A stretch of 64,000 nucleotides of DNA from Idiomarina rhizosphaerae. GTDB taxonomy: Bacteria > Pseudomonadota > Gammaproteobacteria > Enterobacterales > Alteromonadaceae. Positions within the stretch are counted from its first letter, which is position 1. The number at the start of each line of letters is the position of its first letter. The notes beneath the pieces are model-generated. The model ran no database searches. It worked only from the letters and a program-made list of their open reading frames with translations, and was not told where the DNA came from. A program made the position numbers and the translations under genes. Of the stretch, positions 45,147 through 54,726 are shown in pieces. The stretch is taken from NCBI RefSeq assembly GCF_024159085.1, contig NZ_JAMZDE010000001.1, positions 62,001 to 126,000 of the forward strand, written 5' to 3'.

Positions 45147-45764
45147 ATGCGCCCGTTAACACCAAGACAATCTGAAATTCTTGAGCTTATTAAGGATAAT
45201 CTGCACGCAACCGGTATGCCGCCGACTCGTGCCGAAATTGCCCATAAGCTGGGTTTTCGCTCTGCTAACTCCGCAGAGGAGCACCTGAAAGCGCTGGCCC
45301 GTAAAGGCGTTATCGAAATACTGCCCGGCATGTCCCGCGGCATTCGCCTTGTCGGCGATGACTACGATATCGCCGATGGCCTGCCGTTAATAGGCCAGGT
45401 TGCAGCAGGCGAACCTTTATTGGCTGAACAACATGTTGAAGGTCATTACAAAATTGACGAATCACTGTTTCATCCTGCCGCCAGTTTCTTACTTAAAGTA
45501 AACGGTATGAGCATGAGAGACATTGGAATTTTAGACGGTGACTTGCTAGCTGTACATAAAACCGAACAAGCTCGTAACGGCCAAATAGTCGTTGCGCGAG
45601 TAGAAGACGAAGTCACTGTAAAGCGTTTTGAACAGCGCGGAAAAACTATTTTGCTTCATCCAGAAAATGAAGATTTCTCTACCATTACTGTCAACCTTGC
45701 CGAGCAAGTTTTTGCCATTGAAGGGCTTGCGGTAGGTGTGATCAGAAACGGAGCGACCTTATGA
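45147..45764 (+). CDS. lexA: SOS repressor LexA
   Basis: 205 residues from the ATG at 45147, [19 protein letters not shown] onward. The DNA-binding winged helix spans residues 1-70. The autocleavage site is A87-G88 in GQVAAGE, and the Ser-Lys dyad is S122 (NGMSMRD) and K159 (EVTVKRF). RecA filaments trigger self-cleavage after DNA damage. A longer frame upstream would place the SOS boxes inside the gene and is rejected. It overlaps sulA by four bases (ATGA). Confidence 0.97.
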   Translation: MRPLTPRQSEILELIKDNLHATGMPPTRAEIAHKLGFRSANSAEEHLKALARKGVIEILPGMSRGIRLVGDDYDIADGLPLIGQVAAGEPLLAEQHVEGHYKIDESLFHPAASFLLKVNGMSMRDIGILDGDLLAVHKTEQARNGQIVVARVEDEVTVKRFEQRGKTILLHPENEDFSTITVNLAEQVFAIEGLAVGVIRNGATL

Positions 45765-46198
45765 AAACTCAATATCAGCAAAAATTACACCACCCGGGTC
45801 TGTGGACTGCCGAAACTGCGGTGTCACCTTTCCCAGTGGATGCGAAAAGCAGTCAGGATTCATTTGACGTCGATAGTCTGTCCCCCGTTGTGCAGCGCGC
45901 GTTGCAGCAAAAACCTAGCCAGTGGATAACGGTTATTGGTGGCGATAAAAACGTTATTCAGCAACTGATAGCCTGTGGCGTAGCTGAATCTCAAATTCGC
46001 TGGTTACGCAGTCACTCCACCGAACGCTGTGAGTGGGCGCTGGAGCAGGCTTTACTGGCTGGTACCAGTAGTATGGTTATTGGTTATCTCGACTCTGTTT
46101 CCAGCCGTACCTGGCAGCGTGCAAAAATGGCCAGTAAATTAAGTGAAACACAATATTTTCTGTTTGATAAAAACACACTGACATCCCACCTGCACTAA
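45761..46198 (+). CDS. sulA: SulA-type cell division inhibitor
   Basis: A 145-residue protein. [74 protein letters not shown] fits the SulA/RecA-like inactive fold, and its place right behind lexA is the usual one in Pseudomonas and Alteromonadales. SulA blocks FtsZ polymerisation after DNA damage. It is coupled to lexA by a four-base overlap and so comes under the same two SOS boxes. A terminator follows. Confidence 0.88.
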   Translation: MKTQYQQKLHHPGLWTAETAVSPFPVDAKSSQDSFDVDSLSPVVQRALQQKPSQWITVIGGDKNVIQQLIACGVAESQIRWLRSHSTERCEWALEQALLAGTSSMVIGYLDSVSSRTWQRAKMASKLSETQYFLFDKNTLTSHLH

Positions 46199-46228
46199 CC
46201 CCACCTTTGTTAGTGTGTTTTCTTCCCC

Positions 46229-46253
46229 AAGGCTGCTTTTGCAGCCTTTTTTT
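46229..46253 (+). terminator. Intrinsic terminator after lexA-sulA
   Basis: AAGGCTGC-TTTT-GCAGCC stem-loop followed by seven T, about 30 bases after the sulA stop. It separates the SOS operon from the cytochrome oxidase operon. Confidence 0.9.
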
Positions 46254-46497
46254 AACAGATCCGCTTATTTTTTGTTCGTTCGTGTGATTTGATCTGGATC
46301 TTTCGTTGTAAATTCGTTAATAAATGCAGTACCCGAATATAAAAATAATATAACAACGATAACTACAACAAAGAGTCAGTAGAGAAAGCGATTTCTGGGG
46401 AGAAGCTGTACCTTTTTCTGCTTACCTCTTTGTTCTTCTAATTCAGGCTAGCAAAACTTGCTTTGCTGTCTCATTGAAGAATAAGAGGAGAAGCCAC

Positions 46498-47625
46498 GTG
46501 AAAATGAAGCCTTTGTGGGCACTATTGGCGCTAACGAGTCTACCGGCTGCTGCTCAGTCGCGTCTCAATATGACCCAAGGTGTCACTGAAGTGAGTAACC
46601 GGGTTTACGATCTCCACATGACGATTTTCTACATCTGCTGTGTGATTGGCGTGATTGTATTTGGTCTCATGTTTATTTCGATGATCCGACACCGGAAGTC
46701 GAAGAACCCAACCCCCTCCAATTTCCATGAAAACGTCAAAGTAGAAATAGCCTGGACTATAGTGCCGCTGCTGATACTTGCAGGTATGGCAGTGCCGGCG
46801 ACCACGACACTAATAGCCATGGAAGACACTTCAGATGCAGATGTAACGGTGCAAGTCACCGGATCGCAATGGAAATGGCACTACAAATACTTTGAAAATG
46901 AGGTCGAATACTTCAGCCGTTTAGCCACTCAGCAAGAACAAATTGATAATGAGTTTGAGAAAGGCGAAAACTATCTATTGGAAGTGGACCGTCCGTTAGT
47001 TATTCCAACCAATAAGAAAGTGCGTTTTCTGGTTACCTCAGATGACGTTATTCACAGCTGGTGGGTTCCTGACTTCGCCATTAAAAAAGACGCGAACCCC
47101 GGTTTTATTAATGAAACCTGGACTAGGGTAGAAGAGCCCGGAATTTATCGTGGTCAATGTGCCGAGTTGTGTGGCAAAGACCATGGTTTCATGCCCATTG
47201 TTGTTATAGCTAAAGAGCCCGCTGAATACGAAAAATGGATTACCGAGAAAGAAGAAGAGCAACGCAAAGCACGGGAGCGTGAACAAGAACTGCTCGCTAT
47301 GGAAATGTCAGAAGACGAACTCATGGATCTCGGTGAGAAAGTATACAACAGTACTTGTGCAGCTTGTCACCAGGCAAACGGTCAAGGCGTAAACGGCGTG
47401 TTCCCGGCACTTGCTGGTTCCGGCGTTGCGGCAGACCCTGAAGCCAAAAGCAAACACATAGACATTGTCGTTAACGGCGTTACCGGCACGGCTATGCAAG
47501 CGTTCGGAAGTCAGCTTTCAATGCGCGAGTTAGCCGCAGTTATCACCTACGAGCGTAATGCCTGGGGTAACGATACCGGAGACCTGATTCAGGCCGCCGA
47601 TATTAACGAAGTCATGAATCAATAA
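46498..47625 (+). CDS. coxB: Cytochrome c oxidase subunit II with fused cytochrome c domain
   Basis: 375 residues from the GTG at 46498 (GAGGAG seven bases upstream), starting with a signal-like segment (MKMKPLWALLALTSLPAAAQS). Two membrane helices and VKVEIAWTIVPLLILAGMAVP follow. The CuA site is VIHSWWVPDF plus QCAELCGKDHGFMPIVV with Cys, Cys, His and Met ligands. A C-terminal c-type domain has the heme motif CAACH and its methionine in GTAMQAFG. Subunit II accepts electrons from cytochrome c. It is the first gene of the operon; a TTG at 46474 would add eight codons. Confidence 0.95.
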   Translation: MKMKPLWALLALTSLPAAAQSRLNMTQGVTEVSNRVYDLHMTIFYICCVIGVIVFGLMFISMIRHRKSKNPTPSNFHENVKVEIAWTIVPLLILAGMAVPATTTLIAMEDTSDADVTVQVTGSQWKWHYKYFENEVEYFSRLATQQEQIDNEFEKGENYLLEVDRPLVIPTNKKVRFLVTSDDVIHSWWVPDFAIKKDANPGFINETWTRVEEPGIYRGQCAELCGKDHGFMPIVVIAKEPAEYEKWITEKEEEQRKAREREQELLAMEMSEDELMDLGEKVYNSTCAACHQANGQGVNGVFPALAGSGVAADPEAKSKHIDIVVNGVTGTAMQAFGSQLSMRELAAVITYERNAWGNDTGDLIQAADINEVMNQ

Positions 47626-47632
47626 GGAGACG

Positions 47633-49222
47633 GTGATGAGCACTGTAGTGGAAGAGACACATCACGATACACACCACGATCATAAGCCGTCTGGTATTGG
47701 TCGCTGGCTATTTACAACGAACCATAAAGATATTGGTTCGATGTATTTATGGTTTAGCTTCACCATGTTCCTGGTGGGCGGCGCTATGGCAATGATCATT
47801 CGCGCGGAACTGTTCCAACCCGGATTACAACTTGTTGAACCCCAGTTTTTTAACCAAATGACCACGGTGCATGGTCTGGTTATGATTTTTGGTGCCGTTA
47901 TGCCTGCTTTTACGGGCTTGGCTAACTGGATGATCCCCATGATGATTGGCGCACCAGATATGGCGCTGCCCCGGATGAATAACTGGAGCTTCTGGATTTT
48001 ACCTTTTGCTTTCATGATTTTGTTGGGCTCTTTGTTTATGGAAGGTGGCGGCCCGGCATTTGGCTGGACAGCTTACGCACCGCTTTCCACAACTTACAGC
48101 TCCGATTCAACGGCATTGTTCGTATTTTCAGTACACATTATGGGTATTTCATCCATTATGGGCGCTATCAACGTCATCGTGACTATTATGAACATGCGCG
48201 CACCGGGCATGAATTACATGAAAATGCCATTGTTCGTCTGGACCTGGTTTATTACGGCTTTTCTGCTTATTGCCGTAATGCCGGTACTGGCGGGCGCGGT
48301 TACCATGTTGCTGACCGACAAATACTTCGGTACCAGTTTCTTTGATGCGGCTGGCGGTGGTGACCCAGTTATGTACCAGCATATATTCTGGTTCTTCGGG
48401 CATCCGGAAGTTTACATCATGATTTTACCGTCCTTCGGTATCATTTCAGCAATTATTCCAGCCTTTGCCCGTAAGCGACTGTTTGGTTACTCCTCAATGG
48501 TTTACGCAACAGCGGCCATAGCATTATTGTCGTTCCTGGTCTGGGCGCACCACATGTTTACCACCGGTATGCCGGTGTTTGCTGAATTGTTCTTTATGTA
48601 TTGCACTATGCTCATAGCCGTTCCCACCGGGGTTAAAATATTTAACTGGGTGGCCACTATGTGGCGTGGTTCTATGACGTTTGAAACGCCGATGCTTTTC
48701 GCCCTGGCGTTTGTGATCCTGTTTACCATAGGTGGTTTCTCCGGCTTAATGCTGGCTATAACTCCCGCAGACTTCCAGTATCACGACACGTACTTCGTCG
48801 TCGCCCACTTCCACTATGTTTTGGTCACAGGTGCCATTTTCTCAATTATGGCAGCGGCTTATTACTGGCTACCCAAGTGGACCGGGCATATGTACGACAG
48901 TACGCTGGCGAAAACTCACTTCTGGACATCGCTTATTTCCGTAAACGTGCTGTTCTTCCCTATGCACTTTGCAGGCCTTGCCGGTATGCCAAGACGTATT
49001 CCAGATTACGCCACGCAGTTTGCTGATATTAACCAGATAGCAAGTATCGGCGGTTTTGCCTTTGGGTTATCACAGCTTATTTTCCTTTGGGTGGCTATTA
49101 AGTGCGTTAAAGGCGGCGAAAAAGCAGCGGCTAAGCCATGGGAAGGCGCGGAAGGACTGGAGTGGACAGTTCCGTCACCAGCGCCTTATCACACCTTTGA
49201 AAAACCGCCCAAAGTGGAGTGA
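47633..49222 (+). CDS. ctaD: Cytochrome c oxidase subunit I
   Basis: A 529-residue heme-copper oxidase subunit with 12 membrane helices. Ligands of the low-spin heme are in TTVHGLVMIFGAVMP; the CuB and high-spin heme region is WFFGHPEVYIMILPSFGIIS, WAHHMFTTG and FHYVLVTGAIFSIM. It holds the catalytic heme a3-CuB centre that reduces oxygen to water while pumping protons. It begins seven bases after coxB. Confidence 0.97.
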   Translation: MMSTVVEETHHDTHHDHKPSGIGRWLFTTNHKDIGSMYLWFSFTMFLVGGAMAMIIRAELFQPGLQLVEPQFFNQMTTVHGLVMIFGAVMPAFTGLANWMIPMMIGAPDMALPRMNNWSFWILPFAFMILLGSLFMEGGGPAFGWTAYAPLSTTYSSDSTALFVFSVHIMGISSIMGAINVIVTIMNMRAPGMNYMKMPLFVWTWFITAFLLIAVMPVLAGAVTMLLTDKYFGTSFFDAAGGGDPVMYQHIFWFFGHPEVYIMILPSFGIISAIIPAFARKRLFGYSSMVYATAAIALLSFLVWAHHMFTTGMPVFAELFFMYCTMLIAVPTGVKIFNWVATMWRGSMTFETPMLFALAFVILFTIGGFSGLMLAITPADFQYHDTYFVVAHFHYVLVTGAIFSIMAAAYYWLPKWTGHMYDSTLAKTHFWTSLISVNVLFFPMHFAGLAGMPRRIPDYATQFADINQIASIGGFAFGLSQLIFLWVAIKCVKGGEKAAAKPWEGAEGLEWTVPSPAPYHTFEKPPKVE

Positions 49223-49228
49223 TAAATC

Positions 49229-49798
49229 ATGTCTGAACAGCGTCCCGACAACAGCATTCTGGTTAAGCGACTGTTACTGACAGTCGCCGGAATGTTCGCA
49301 TTCGGCTTCGCGCTGGTGCCACTTTACGACGTATTTTGTGAAGTGACGGGCTTTAACGGTCGTACCAGTAACGAAGCGGCGGTTTATCAACAGGTTGAAG
49401 TAGATGAATCACGCACGGTCACGGTGCAATTCCTGACACGCAATGCCAAAGGTATTCCGTGGAAGTTTGAACCATCGATCAAGCAAGTCAAGATTCATCC
49501 GGGTGAAGTTAAAGTGGTCAATTTTTTAGCAGGAAACCCCACTTCCTCGAACATGATCGCTCAGGCTATTCCGTCTGTAGCGCCCGCTGAAGCTTCTCTT
49601 TACCTGAACAAAGTAGAGTGCTTTTGCTTCAACCAGCAACCGCTGGCCGCCGGCGCTGAAACAGAAATGCCAATGCAATTTTATCTGGACCCGGACATTC
49701 CCGATCATATTACGACATTTACCCTGTCATACACGCTGTACGATATGACAGCCAATACGTCGGCTGAAGCAATTGCTCAGCTGTTAAAAACAGAATAA
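49229..49798 (+). CDS. ctaG: Cytochrome c oxidase copper chaperone CtaG (Cox11)
   Basis: A 189-residue inner-membrane protein with one N-terminal helix (LLLTVAGMFAFGFALVPLYDVFCEVTGFNG, residues ~12-40) and a periplasmic immunoglobulin-like domain. The copper-binding motif is ECFCFNQQPL. Cox11 inserts CuB into subunit I. It lies between subunits I and III, as usual for this cox operon type. Confidence 0.95.
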   Translation: MSEQRPDNSILVKRLLLTVAGMFAFGFALVPLYDVFCEVTGFNGRTSNEAAVYQQVEVDESRTVTVQFLTRNAKGIPWKFEPSIKQVKIHPGEVKVVNFLAGNPTSSNMIAQAIPSVAPAEASLYLNKVECFCFNQQPLAAGAETEMPMQFYLDPDIPDHITTFTLSYTLYDMTANTSAEAIAQLLKTE

Positions 49799-49810
49799 GG
49801 AAACGACGTT

Positions 49811-50686
49811 ATGGCAGAACAACAAAGTTATTATGTTCCTGCTTCCAGTCCCTGGCCAATTGTTGGTGCAGTTGGGTTAGGCTTAATTGCCTGGGGTGCA
49901 GGACACACTGTTATCGATATGAGCAAAGAGCAGGATGGTTATGGCAGTACTGTATTGACCATTGGCTTAATCGTTATAGCCGTCATGCTCTTTGGTTGGT
50001 TTCGTGACCAAATCAACGAATCCATGAGCGGTAAATACAGTAACCAACTAGGCGACTCCTACAAACAAGGCATGAGCTGGTTTATTTTTTCCGAAGTCAT
50101 GTTCTTCGCTGCTTTTTTTGGTGCCCTTTTCTACGCCCGCGTTATTGCCGTTCAGTGGCTGGGGGGAGACAGTAACAATGCTATGACCAATGAAGTTCTG
50201 TGGCCAGAGTTTGTCGCCCAATGGCCGTTGGTAAAAACACCAGGTGGCACTGAAACCCAGGCTATGGGTTGGTATGGTCTGCCGGCTATCAACACGCTTA
50301 TTTTGTTGGCCAGTTCAGTTACCTGTCACTTTGCTCACACAGGTCTGGAACAAAATAAACGTAAACAGCTAACCGCAATGCTTGGCATTACGATTATTCT
50401 GGGTTGCATCTTCCTCTATTTGCAAGGTGCCGAGTATGTGCATGCCTATCAGGACTTAAATTTAACGCTGGATTCCGGCATTTACGGCAACACCTTTTAT
50501 ATGCTCACCGGGTTCCACGGTATGCACGTAACCTTAGGAACAGTCATGCTTATCATCATGTTCCTGAGGGTTTTGAAGGGGCATTTTACACCAGATAATC
50601 ACTTCGCTTTTCAAGCGACTAGCTGGTACTGGCACTTTGTTGATGTCGTTTGGTTGTGCCTGTTCGTCGTGGTTTACATACTCTAA
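49811..50686 (+). CDS. coxC: Cytochrome c oxidase subunit III
   Basis: A 291-residue membrane protein with seven helices. MSWFIFSEVMFFAAFFGALFYAR, GFHGMHVTLGTVMLI and FQATSWYWHFVDVVWLCLFVVVYIL are the conserved subunit III segments. It stabilises the catalytic core and the proton-uptake path. It carries an insertion of ~50 residues between helices 3 and 4 (LGGDSNNAMTNEVLWPEFVAQWP), common in this marine group. It begins 12 bases after ctaG. Confidence 0.95.
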   Translation: MAEQQSYYVPASSPWPIVGAVGLGLIAWGAGHTVIDMSKEQDGYGSTVLTIGLIVIAVMLFGWFRDQINESMSGKYSNQLGDSYKQGMSWFIFSEVMFFAAFFGALFYARVIAVQWLGGDSNNAMTNEVLWPEFVAQWPLVKTPGGTETQAMGWYGLPAINTLILLASSVTCHFAHTGLEQNKRKQLTAMLGITIILGCIFLYLQGAEYVHAYQDLNLTLDSGIYGNTFYMLTGFHGMHVTLGTVMLIIMFLRVLKGHFTPDNHFAFQATSWYWHFVDVVWLCLFVVVYIL

Positions 50687-50712
50687 AAAAACGCCCCGTC
50701 TAATAGGGGCGT
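50686..50712 (-). terminator. Intrinsic terminator of the DUF2909 gene
   Basis: ACGCCCC/GGGGCGT seven-base stem. On the minus strand it is followed by seven T, and its stem overlaps the stop codon of the DUF2909 gene. On the plus strand there is no T run, so the cox transcript probably continues through it into the SURF1 gene. Confidence 0.75.
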
Positions 50713-50915
50713 GGGTTTAAAGGTAAAAAGCCACTAGCAGTCGCCGCTATCAGTATCACAAGGATAACGGCGGCCACTCCCACCCGTTTTCCCAAATAAT
50801 GGGACATGGGTGGTTTATTCGGGTCGTTGCGCAGCATACTGAATAATGCGCGGAACAGATTCACCACCATATAACCAAGCAGCAGTACAATAATGATTTT
50901 AAAAAAGACCAACAT
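50700..50915 (-). CDS. DUF2909 small twin-TM protein
   Basis: 71 residues from the ATG at 50913-50915 (AGAGG upstream), with two membrane helices (FKIIIVLLLGYMVVNLFRALFSML and GVAAVILVILIAATASGFLPL) joined by a basic-proline segment, the DUF2909 pattern. It lies antisense inside the cox operon between coxC and the SURF1 gene, a usual place for it in Pseudomonas and marine bacteria. Its start region overlaps that of the SURF1 gene by 23 bases on the opposite strand. Function unknown, probably linked with oxidase assembly. Confidence 0.75.
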   Translation of the reverse strand: MLVFFKIIIVLLLGYMVVNLFRALFSMLRNDPNKPPMSHYLGKRVGVAAVILVILIAATASGFLPLNPRPY

Positions 50916-51648
50916 ACGTTTTCCTCTTATCGCTACGTTAGTTACTCTGCTGGCAATTGCGGTGTTGGTCAAGCTAGGTTTTTGGCAACTAGAGCGCGCA
51001 GAACAAAAGCGTAAGCTGTTTTCCGATTACGAACAGCAACAATCAAAAGGGGACGCAACTGCTCTGTCTCAGCTAGGAACAATATCTTCTGAGTCTGATC
51101 GCTTTCTTTTCGTCAAAATGAGTGGTGACTTTGCTCAACAACCGGTCTTTTTTCTCGATAATAAAATGACCGACGGCATTGTCGGCTATCAGGTTATTGC
51201 CTTGTTCCGCCCCGACGCCAAAGCCGATAATTATATACCTGTTAATATGGGCTGGTTACCTGCTCCTGCATCCCGGCAAGAACTGCCCGAAATAGATATT
51301 CCCGAGAGTAGACAGAATCTTACGGGCTACCTGTACTTTCCTTCGAACAATAAATTTGTCAGCAATACTTATGAAACCGAGTTAGCTGATGACCGAATAC
51401 GAGTACAAGAGTTTCAGCCTAACGCCATTAGTAAGGAACTCGACATTCCGTTAACCGACTACACCTTTTTATTGAAATCACCAGACACCCTAGGTTGGCA
51501 GCGTAACTGGAAACCCCAGGTAATGTCGCCGCAAAAACATCAGGGGTACGCTGTTCAGTGGTTTTCGCTGGCCATTGCGTGCTTGGTGATTTTTGTATTT
51601 GCTGTTATAAAACTGAATAAACAACCAAAAAAAGAGGAGACCCGATGA
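50893..51648 (+). CDS. SURF1-family oxidase assembly protein
   Basis: A 251-residue protein with N- and C-terminal membrane helices (FPLIATLVTLLAIAVLVKLGFWQLERAEQK; VQWFSLAIACLVIFVFAVIKL) around a periplasmic domain. LGFWQLERAEQKRKLF and VFFLDNKMTDGIVGYQVIALFRPD, PVNMGWLPAPASRQELPEI are SURF1 hallmarks. It aids heme a insertion into subunit I. The chosen ATG has no clear ribosome binding site. Confidence 0.9.
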   Translation: MILKKTNIRFPLIATLVTLLAIAVLVKLGFWQLERAEQKRKLFSDYEQQQSKGDATALSQLGTISSESDRFLFVKMSGDFAQQPVFFLDNKMTDGIVGYQVIALFRPDAKADNYIPVNMGWLPAPASRQELPEIDIPESRQNLTGYLYFPSNNKFVSNTYETELADDRIRVQEFQPNAISKELDIPLTDYTFLLKSPDTLGWQRNWKPQVMSPQKHQGYAVQWFSLAIACLVIFVFAVIKLNKQPKKEETR

Positions 51649-52190
51649 GCTCCCTGAATCGCTCTCGCCGTTCCATGATTATTGTTTTCCTTGCTTTTAT
51701 AGTCCCCGTTTTGGCCGCGTGGCTTTTTTTGTCTCAAAACTGGTATGAGGCGGGAACCAATAAAGGCATTTTATTGCAACCCACCATTACCTTAGAACAA
51801 CAAGCCGAACAGCTACCAGTAGGTTGGCAAGTGGGATATATCGCCCCGCAGAACTGTGCAATCAGCTGCGAAAATGCTTTATACGTTATGAACCAAATCG
51901 ATGTCGCTATTGGTAAAGACACCGATAGGCTAACCCCCGTAGTATTGCACCAAAGCGAGAGTCTGAAGGCCGAGTTCAACCATAGCGCCCCGCATATTAC
52001 CCAGCTGGTAACGCCTGAACTGATCAAACAACTTTCAGCTCTGCCAGCGAACACCTTGTTTATTATCGACCCGATGCATAACGTCATGTTGTATTACCCC
52101 ACTCATGAGGACAAAGAGCAAATGATAACGGAAGGTAAAAACGTGCTGGCGGATCTTCGTAAACTGCTTAAATTGTCCAGAATTGGGTAG
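51645..52190 (+). CDS. Cox-operon thioredoxin-fold-like protein
   Basis: A 181-residue protein with one N-terminal membrane helix (MIIVFLAFIVPVLAAWLFL, residues ~11-29) and a periplasmic domain. APQNCAISCENALYVMNQIDVAIG holds a CxxxC arranged like the copper-binding CxxxC of SCO proteins, but the later conserved histidine is not evident. Similar genes occupy this place in cox operons of Vibrio-like and Alteromonas-like bacteria. A copper or thiol role in oxidase assembly is an inference. It overlaps the SURF1 gene by four bases. Confidence 0.7.
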   Translation: MSSLNRSRRSMIIVFLAFIVPVLAAWLFLSQNWYEAGTNKGILLQPTITLEQQAEQLPVGWQVGYIAPQNCAISCENALYVMNQIDVAIGKDTDRLTPVVLHQSESLKAEFNHSAPHITQLVTPELIKQLSALPANTLFIIDPMHNVMLYYPTHEDKEQMITEGKNVLADLRKLLKLSRIG

Positions 52191-52199
52191 GGAAATGAC

Positions 52200-53189
52200 A
52201 TGCGTTTACTGGTAAAAATTAGTGTCTTTTTTGCTTTTATCGTTATTGTTCTTGGCGCCTTTACCCGGCTCACTGAAGCAGGCCTGGGTTGTCCTGACTG
52301 GCCCGGCTGCTACGGTTTTTTGAAGGTACCATCGCAGGAGGAGCACATTCAGCAGGCGGAACTCAGGTTCCCGGATGCACCTGTGGAGCACGCCAAAGCC
52401 TGGAATGAAATGGTACACCGCTATTTTGCCGGCACTCTGGGGTTATTAATACTGACCATTGCCATCATTGCCTGGGTTAAAAGCCGTCGTTACAGTCATT
52501 ACCCTACTCCGGTTAAGTTGCCCACTTTGCTTCTGGGCTTAGTGATATTTCAGGCGGCTCTGGGTATGTGGACAGTCACCATGAACCTGCAACCGCTCAT
52601 AGTTATGGGGCATTTGCTGGGCGGCTTTTCGGTTATATCGCTGCTATACCTGCTATCGCTGAGGCTATCTTCATTCAGACTGGCTGGTGGTGACCCGGAA
52701 CTCAGGCGTTATCGCAGCCTGGCATTTTTTACGCTACTGGTGGTTATTGGTCAAATAGCCTTAGGTGGCTGGGTTGCAGCAAACTATGCCGCCGTAGCCT
52801 GCACTGAACTTCCTTTTTGCGAAGGTAACTGGACGACGCAGCTGGACTTTGCCGGAGCCTTCAGCATTCCTGAGGCCGACACCTATCAATACGGAGCCCA
52901 TGACTACAACGACCGTATGACCATGCACGTAATGCACAGAGTGGGCGCTATTATTACTTTTTTAGTGATTTGTGCTCTACTCTTTAAATGCTGGCGAAAA
53001 GCCAAGTCGCACTTTTTCCGGCGTTCATTAATTGTTATCGGCTTGTTATTATCTTTGCAAATTCTGCTGGGTATTAGTAACGTAGTCTTTCAATTACCGC
53101 TTTGGAATGCAGTGGCACATAATGCCGTAGGGGCTTTATTGTTACTGTCGCTGGTCGCGTTGAATTACAACCTGTCCAGAAAAGCGTAG
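52200..53189 (+). CDS. ctaA: Heme A synthase CtaA (Cox15)
   Basis: A 329-residue membrane protein with eight helices. [62 protein letters not shown] and [20 protein letters not shown] are the conserved histidine-bearing segments of the Cox15 family. It oxidises the methyl group of heme O to make heme A. It begins 10 bases after the thioredoxin-like gene. Confidence 0.95.
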   Translation: MRLLVKISVFFAFIVIVLGAFTRLTEAGLGCPDWPGCYGFLKVPSQEEHIQQAELRFPDAPVEHAKAWNEMVHRYFAGTLGLLILTIAIIAWVKSRRYSHYPTPVKLPTLLLGLVIFQAALGMWTVTMNLQPLIVMGHLLGGFSVISLLYLLSLRLSSFRLAGGDPELRRYRSLAFFTLLVVIGQIALGGWVAANYAAVACTELPFCEGNWTTQLDFAGAFSIPEADTYQYGAHDYNDRMTMHVMHRVGAIITFLVICALLFKCWRKAKSHFFRRSLIVIGLLLSLQILLGISNVVFQLPLWNAVAHNAVGALLLLSLVALNYNLSRKA

Positions 53190-53202
53190 AGGAGTTGAAA
53201 CT

Positions 53203-54099
53203 ATGCAATCCGTTGCCACAAATAATATAACAAAAACGCGCAACGCTCATTGGCGGGACTACCTTGAACTGACCAAGCCCCGTGTCGTAGCCTTACTGCT
53301 GCTAACTGCTGTAGTGGGCATGTGTCTGGCCACTGAGGAACTGGTTTCGCTGAAAGTACTGGTGCCGGCGCTTACCGGTATTGGACTCATGTCTGCCGCT
53401 GCGGCCGCCATTAACCACTTGGTTGATCGCCATATTGACGCGAAAATGGCGCGTACACTTCGCCGTCCGCTACCACAGGGGAATTTATCACCGGCAAAAG
53501 TCACTGCGTTCGCTGCATCTATAGGTGTCATTGGTTTTGTGACCCTGTATGCCTGGGTTAATCCTTTAACCGCCTGGTTAACCTTTGCCAGTATGGTGGG
53601 TTACGCTGTGGTTTATACCATGTTTTTAAAACGCGCTACGCCGCAGAACATTGTCATTGGTGGTTTAGCCGGTGCTGCGCCACCGTTACTGGGCTGGACC
53701 TCGGTGACCAACGAAATTAACGCGCCAGCGGTGCTGCTGGTGATGATCATATTCACCTGGACTCCGCCCCACTTTTGGGCGCTTGCGGTGCACCGCGCTA
53801 AAGACTATGCCCGTGCCAAGGTGCCAATGCTGCCGGTAACCCACGGTATTGAGTTCACCAAAACCTGTATTTTCCTGTACACCGTTTTGCTGACCGTGGT
53901 TTGCCTTATGCCGTTTTTAATTGGCATGACAGGCATGATTTATCTGGTCGGCGTCAGTGTACTGAACGCAATTTTCCTGGCTTACGCCTGGAAGTTGAAA
54001 TACGCGCCCAGCAAGAAAACAGCCTTTAACATGTTTGCCTTCTCTATCTGGCACCTCATGCTGCTGTTTGTGATTTTACTGGTCGATCACTACGTATAA
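53203..54099 (+). CDS. ctaB: Protoheme IX farnesyltransferase (heme O synthase)
   Basis: A 298-residue UbiA-superfamily protein with about nine helices. The prenyl-diphosphate motif is in [23 protein letters not shown], and [30 protein letters not shown] is the second conserved aspartate loop. It adds a farnesyl group to protoheme to give heme O, the substrate of the upstream CtaA. Also named cyoE/cox10. Confidence 0.96.
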   Translation: MQSVATNNITKTRNAHWRDYLELTKPRVVALLLLTAVVGMCLATEELVSLKVLVPALTGIGLMSAAAAAINHLVDRHIDAKMARTLRRPLPQGNLSPAKVTAFAASIGVIGFVTLYAWVNPLTAWLTFASMVGYAVVYTMFLKRATPQNIVIGGLAGAAPPLLGWTSVTNEINAPAVLLVMIIFTWTPPHFWALAVHRAKDYARAKVPMLPVTHGIEFTKTCIFLYTVLLTVVCLMPFLIGMTGMIYLVGVSVLNAIFLAYAWKLKYAPSKKTAFNMFAFSIWHLMLLFVILLVDHYV

Positions 54100-54111
54100 C
54101 TGGAGTAAGAA

Positions 54112-54726
54112 ATGAGTCGTATCGTTACGCTGCTGGCGGCGCTTATCGCCCTTGCAGCCGGGTTCGCGGTTTACAATTTTTGGCCGGAAGAGAAGCCCGA
54201 AGCTTTAGTTTATGAACCGCCGCGGGCGTTAAAATCGTTTAAGTTAAACAGCACAGCCGACGGCGCTATTGAAAACGAGGCGCTCAAAGGCCAGTGGACC
54301 TTACTCTTTACCGGTTATACCTTCTGTCCTGATATCTGCCCAACCACCATGTCGGATCTCAAAGGGGTGCTACCTGCATTACAGGAAGAAGTGTCCGAGC
54401 CAGTGAAAGTCTGGATGATTTCAGTTGACCCTCAACGCGATGACATTGAGCGTTTAACTCAATACGTTAACTATTTTGGCGACGACTTTGTCGGTGTGCG
54501 AGCCGAACACAAAGAGCTATTTCCCTTTGTGCGCGATTTAGGCTTAATGTATTCCATTCCCGATGAAGGCGAAGAAAATTATCTGGTTAACCACAGTGCC
54601 GCTATTATTCTGGTTAACCCCAACGGGCACCGTAAAGCCATTTTTAATGCCGACCACCAGCGAGGAGAAGTGCCGGTGGTCAGCATGGATCAGCTCAAAA
54701 AAGACTTTGCTATTGTCACCGATTAA
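54112..54726 (+). CDS. SCO1/SenC copper chaperone
   Basis: A 204-residue protein with one N-terminal helix and a thioredoxin-like domain. The copper ligands are the CxxxC of FTGYTFCPDICPTTMSDL and the histidine of YLVNHSAAIILVNPNG. SCO proteins deliver copper to the CuA site of subunit II. It is the last gene of the cox operon and overlaps the convergent deacetylase gene by four bases. Confidence 0.94.
   Translation: MSRIVTLLAALIALAAGFAVYNFWPEEKPEALVYEPPRALKSFKLNSTADGAIENEALKGQWTLLFTGYTFCPDICPTTMSDLKGVLPALQEEVSEPVKVWMISVDPQRDDIERLTQYVNYFGDDFVGVRAEHKELFPFVRDLGLMYSIPDEGEENYLVNHSAAIILVNPNGHRKAIFNADHQRGEVPVVSMDQLKKDFAIVTD

Noticed and set aside
46474-46497. TTG start for coxB eight codons upstream
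   Set aside because: The GAGGAG ribosome binding site lies inside these codons and serves the GTG at 46498, which starts directly at the signal peptide.
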